Shown here piece by piece: positions 60,378 through 64,000 of a DNA stretch of 64,000 bases. The DNA is from Phalacrocorax aristotelis. Its lineage: Eukaryota > Chordata > Aves > Suliformes > Phalacrocoracidae. The position numbers and the translations under genes were made by a program. The stretch spans positions 12,027,638 through 12,091,637 of the forward strand of contig NC_134283.1 of NCBI RefSeq assembly GCF_949628215.1. The letters are read 5' to 3'. Each line of letters starts with the position of its first letter. Within the stretch, counting starts at the first letter, position 1. Below the pieces are notes generated by a model, which had not been told where the DNA came from, ran no database searches, and saw only the letters and a list, made by a program, of their open reading frames with translations.

Positions 60378-61635
60378 GCGGTCTGTGCAAATCCAGAGTG
60401 GCTGTACCCATGGCAAACTGAGTTTACACACGGCTGTCCCCAGCCTATGGACAGGTACTTCTGTGCAAAGGTGTCCTCTCAGGCTCTCAGCAGACTCAAG
60501 AAGCTTTCCCTTCATCCTGCCCTTGATTTGTTTTTTCTATCACAGTCACAAAAGCTCTTCAGAAAGCACTGTATAATTCTATGGCTCTGTGGACGACTGC
60601 AGGCCAAGGGTGTGTGCCTGGATGGAGCATGCTTCACCCTGCAGAAACCCCAAGAACTCATGCTGAGCTGGTGTAGGGGGATTCTTCCTGCCCCTCTTTG
60701 ATGTCTGCCAAATGTTATGCCCAGAGAGTGCAACACCAGAGGGCCATGCAGAGGACCCCCCCTAGTTTCACTTGTGTTGTGTATTCTAGGATCTGCTGGC
60801 TAGGAGGGCTCTCAAAGAGACACAGCATCACTTCCATTTCTGCCCAAATATAAGCCTGGGGGCTGCTTCTGCTGTAGGATAACATGTCAGTGGTGAGAGC
60901 TGGCCAAGCCAGAGACTGTGCCTGAATTGTTTGCAAGACTTTTATAGACTGTCTATCTGAGATGAAACACAGAGCCTGGATCTTCAAAGCACTGTGTGGG
61001 ATGGCAGCTATGGGACTCTCATTAAAGTTACTGGGCATCACATGTCCGAAAACTCTGTGACACCAGTGTGTTTCAGCGGAGGAATTAGCTGGGGCTGGGG
61101 CTGCCAAGACAAATGGAAGTGGAGGAAAATGAACTCCTCCGTGCCCACAAAAGGAGTACCTCACAAAATTTCAGCTGTAGGGCTTGTGTCTTTTTTGTAA
61201 GGAGCAATTACAGGGGGTGTCACAGGAGATGTAAAAAGGAACATGCGAGACATTGGGATTTCTTGTCAGCAAATGAGATGCTTCAGATTCATTGCAAAGT
61301 TGGAGAACATCTAACCTAACTCTGTAAGGAACTTGATGGAATTAAGTGGAGTAAATTGGATGAATAGGACTGTGAATTTAGAGCATCTGGTTGCCATCCA
61401 CCTTTCCAGAGAAGAGGAAAGGTTCTTAAAGAATATCTTCAAAAGATGTAGAGCATAGAGGGTGAGCACAGCCACAGAGTGAAAAGTTGCCCACCAGGCA
61501 AAGACCAGTCATCATATTGTAGACAGGGAATGGAGTCAGGCTGGTCACAGTGCTTTCCATGACTTTTAGAAGACGCTGATGGATAAAGACTCAGTGAAGA
61601 CAGACTATCCTTTTCTTACTGTTTTGACATCTTTC

Positions 61636-61790
61636 AGGCTTTAACATGAACTAACTACTATTACCCTAATTTTACAGATGGGGACAGACAGGTTACGTGA
61701 CATGCTCAAGATCACATGAGCAGTCTGTGTCAGAGTGAGAAACTGCACCTGGATCTCTCAACTGTGAGGCTGTTGCTTTTGGCACTGTCC
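61636..61790 (-). repeat. MIR/CORE-SINE fragment, minus orientation
   Basis: The plus strand reads attaccctaattttacagatgggg, ggttacgtgacatgctcaag, atcacatgagcagtctgtgtcagag and acctggatctc, which is the reverse complement of MIR ('...cccattttacagatgagg...ggttaagtgacttgcccaag...tcacacagc...ggcagagc...'). Preservation is good for such an old element. Confidence 0.8.
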
Positions 61791-62694
61791 TCCTCGCAGC
61801 TAACAACACATCCAAATTGACAGCCTGTCTCCTTTCTATGCCTATGAATGGTAAGTTTTTTTAACAAAGAAACAAAAAAGTAATTCCTCCAATTTATACG
61901 TCCAATCCTCGGTACACTGTGACACAATGTACCTTAGAGGAGCCTGTAATTAATACAAGTAATTACCCCTTGCTGCAAAGACTCTTAGACATCACTGGTT
62001 AAGAATCTAGATGAAACTTTCACCTTCTTTACTGACTGCCTGATGTTGTGTGATTCAGAATGGATTTGGGTGATATCTGCAGGTTAAATTAACTTACAGC
62101 CAAGATGAATTCTGCAAACTGCTTGATGCCATTGTCATGATTTGGCCACCACTGGAGCTTTAATACCAGTAGAGAGGAGTGAGGGAAATAGATAGAAAAA
62201 GTAGTCATCAGCTACTGCAGAGGGGTTCCTTGTGGTTGTCAGATTTTGCCTCCTCCACTCAAAAAGGTTTAAGAAAAAGGCTGACAAAGGAGTGGGTATC
62301 CATAGTTTGTTGGGACGAGACTATGTTCAGGTTCTAGGCATGTGTTCTAGGGATTTTCCAAAGTGCCCAAGAGACCATTGGTCATGGCACAAGACAGCTG
62401 GGGCACATCCAGTAGTCCCATTCTAAGCAGCACATCTATTGAAAGCCCAGCTTTCAGTGGAATACTCCAGTTCCCAAACCTACTGACACTTGCTGCTCCA
62501 GATACGTGCTGTGGACTGCTGCTTTTAACCTGGCAGTGTTGCCAGGGGCACTGGGCACCTGGCATTTCGTGACACCAAAGGAACAGCCATTAATTGAAAC
62601 TCATCAAGCAAACAGCCACTTCTGCTTGCTGTGGCTCTGTTTTCAGCTCTGAAGAGAGGCTGACAATTTTTGCTGGTTTCTCAGACCTCCTATT

Positions 62695-62800
62695 GAGTTT
62701 TGTTAATTAATATTTGTGAAGTACTTAGATGTTTTCAGGTTTAAGGTGATCCAGAGTATTATTATTACTGCTGGTATTATTAAAACTAATAATACTGCTA
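62695..62800 (+). repeat. Old SINE/LINE tail with ATT repeats
   Basis: tttgtgaagtacttagatg followed by ggtgatccagag and ttattattactgc resembles the 'gtgaagcactttgagat...tattattatt' ends seen in many old vertebrate repeats. Family unresolved. Confidence 0.4.
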
Positions 62801-64000
62801 ATAACCTTAGTGAGCCTGGCAAAATTCAATTTGACTAAAATCCTTGCCACAGATGAAAAAAACTAACTCCAGTGATGTGAGGGGGTACGTGACTCAGTTA
62901 CCAGTAACTGCTGTTTACAAGGGGCAGGAAGAGTATATTTGCTCAAATGAAAAAAGGTCAAGGCAGAGGCCCATTTGCTGTTTGTTAATAAGTAATCCAA
63001 AGTACAACACAGCTTTACTGTAACAAATCAGCTTGGCTTAGCTTTTCTTTCATCACCATTATTTCCAATCCAGTTCTGAACTAAAATGCCAATTCAAAAA
63101 TAATCCACATTCTCATAGATTACTTTCAACATCTTCAAATCTATGGAGCAGATTTGTAACCGGGGAACAAAAGCAACAACAAAAAAGTCCCTCTTTTCAT
63201 ATTTTTGCCAGAGTTTGTCTCAAGACACTGTAGGCAACCAAGGCTGAAATATCAGATAGGGCATTATTTATGTCCTGGAAAATTCTCCTTTGGGCTCAGA
63301 CCCGTGCATCTTCCCTATGGAATTGTGCCAGTCAAGAGCTGTGGTATAGATGGCCTGCTTACAGCCACCCCACTAAGTTACTGATGTAATTACAAAACTA
63401 CCTGTGTCATCTCTGAACCTGGCTCACAGTCAACAGTTAAAATTCAAACATGGGTGCTAGAAAACATCCTTCTTCCAAGTGACTGAGCATATGTGCACTT
63501 TATGCATTGCGACCCTTGCCCTGTCATTGTCTTTTGCAAAAAAAAATCCACGTTCATTTTCCAAGCAACACTTGTCTTTAGCCACTGAGCAGTATTCTGG
63601 AAAAGGGCTGGAGCCTGTCCTTTGTGGTTCATCTACTGGCTGCAGGTAGGATTCATTAGATAAGGTTTTGCCATTAATGAGCCGCTTAAAGTGATTATCA
63701 ACAAAGCAACACTTGTGCCAGCTGCCAGCTAGCTACAGCTTTCATGTGTATCCCTTGGTGTTCATGTGTTTCAACTGCACTGGCCTGAGACACTTTAGAT
63801 GACACACATCTAGGCCTCAAAGTAGGGAATGTGATGTACACAGTGCTAGTACAGACATAGCCAGAGCACAGGCAGCATGGCACTGTTGGCGCGCACCTGC
63901 AAGGCTGGTTTGACTGTGTTTTGCCTTATGCGTAGTTATTTCTTGAAGGAAGGTAGCAGGGGCACACACACTCACATATGTACAAGGTCACCTTTGGAAA

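Larger units (their letters stand above)
46880..64000. other. Gene-free region downstream of CEBPA
   Basis: No supported coding exon or RNA gene is seen in these 17 kb. By synteny with mammals the next genes (SLC7A10, LRP3) should lie further on. The region holds several old SINE and amniote repeat remnants, a CR1 fragment, a degenerate duplication (47415-47775), an inverted repeat (55380-55411), a G-rich tract (60350-60377), and A/T homopolymers near 49122 and 53636. Mammalian CEBPA has blood-cell enhancers tens of kilobases downstream, so a counterpart may lie here or beyond; none can be identified by eye. Confidence 0.65.

Overview
The window looks like bird nuclear DNA. Its genes have vertebrate exon-intron structure, it carries CR1 retroposon fragments and old amniote SINE pieces, and the two complete proteins are C/EBP transcription factors. 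From memory they match the avian forms closely: a C/EBP alpha of about 325 residues and a C/EBP gamma of 150. The order PEPD (+), CEBPG (-), CEBPA (+) is the same block as human 19q13.11, read in reverse. The species cannot be fixed from the sequence alone. Nothing bacterial, phage-like or CRISPR-like is present. Almost all other open frames are chance frames in AT-rich introns or in CpG islands.

Layout. 1-13.6 kb: the 3' end of PEPD (prolidase), with only its last two coding exons, 4902-5093 and 13378-13527, separated by an 8.3 kb intron. 13.6-17.6 kb: a short tail-to-tail spacer. 17.65-24.7 kb: CEBPG on the minus strand, with a 1.6 kb 3' UTR, a single coding exon (19230-19682), a 4.9 kb intron and a non-coding first exon ending at 24604 inside a CpG island (about 24.0-25.2 kb). 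25.3-41.2 kb: about 16 kb without genes. 41.26-45.3 kb: CEBPA, an intronless gene inside a large CpG island, with a TATA box, a five-codon upstream ORF and the full coding region (42745-43722). 45.48-46.45 kb: a second CpG island with no recognisable gene. 46.5-64 kb: gene-free DNA with old repeats, presumably part of the CEBPA regulatory domain.

How the parts fit. C/EBP alpha drives differentiation genes in liver, fat and myeloid cells. C/EBP gamma is a short bZIP partner without an obvious activation domain and is known to pair with other C/EBPs and with ATF4. The CEBPG promoter carries two exact copies of the composite site that ATF4-C/EBP dimers bind, one on each side of exon 1, which suggests feedback control. 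The CEBPA message carries the conserved uORF that sets the ratio of long (p42) to short (p30) protein. In this sequence the uORF start has a better initiation context than the main start. PEPD is a housekeeping dipeptidase whose introns may hold regulatory DNA for its C/EBP neighbours; that last point is inference.

The most notable leads are the paired ATF4-C/EBP sites, the uORF/p42/p30 start contexts, the orphan CpG island with a downstream splice donor, a degenerate duplication containing telomere-like motifs near 47.4-47.8 kb, and several perfect palindromes. I found no clearly new gene system in this window.
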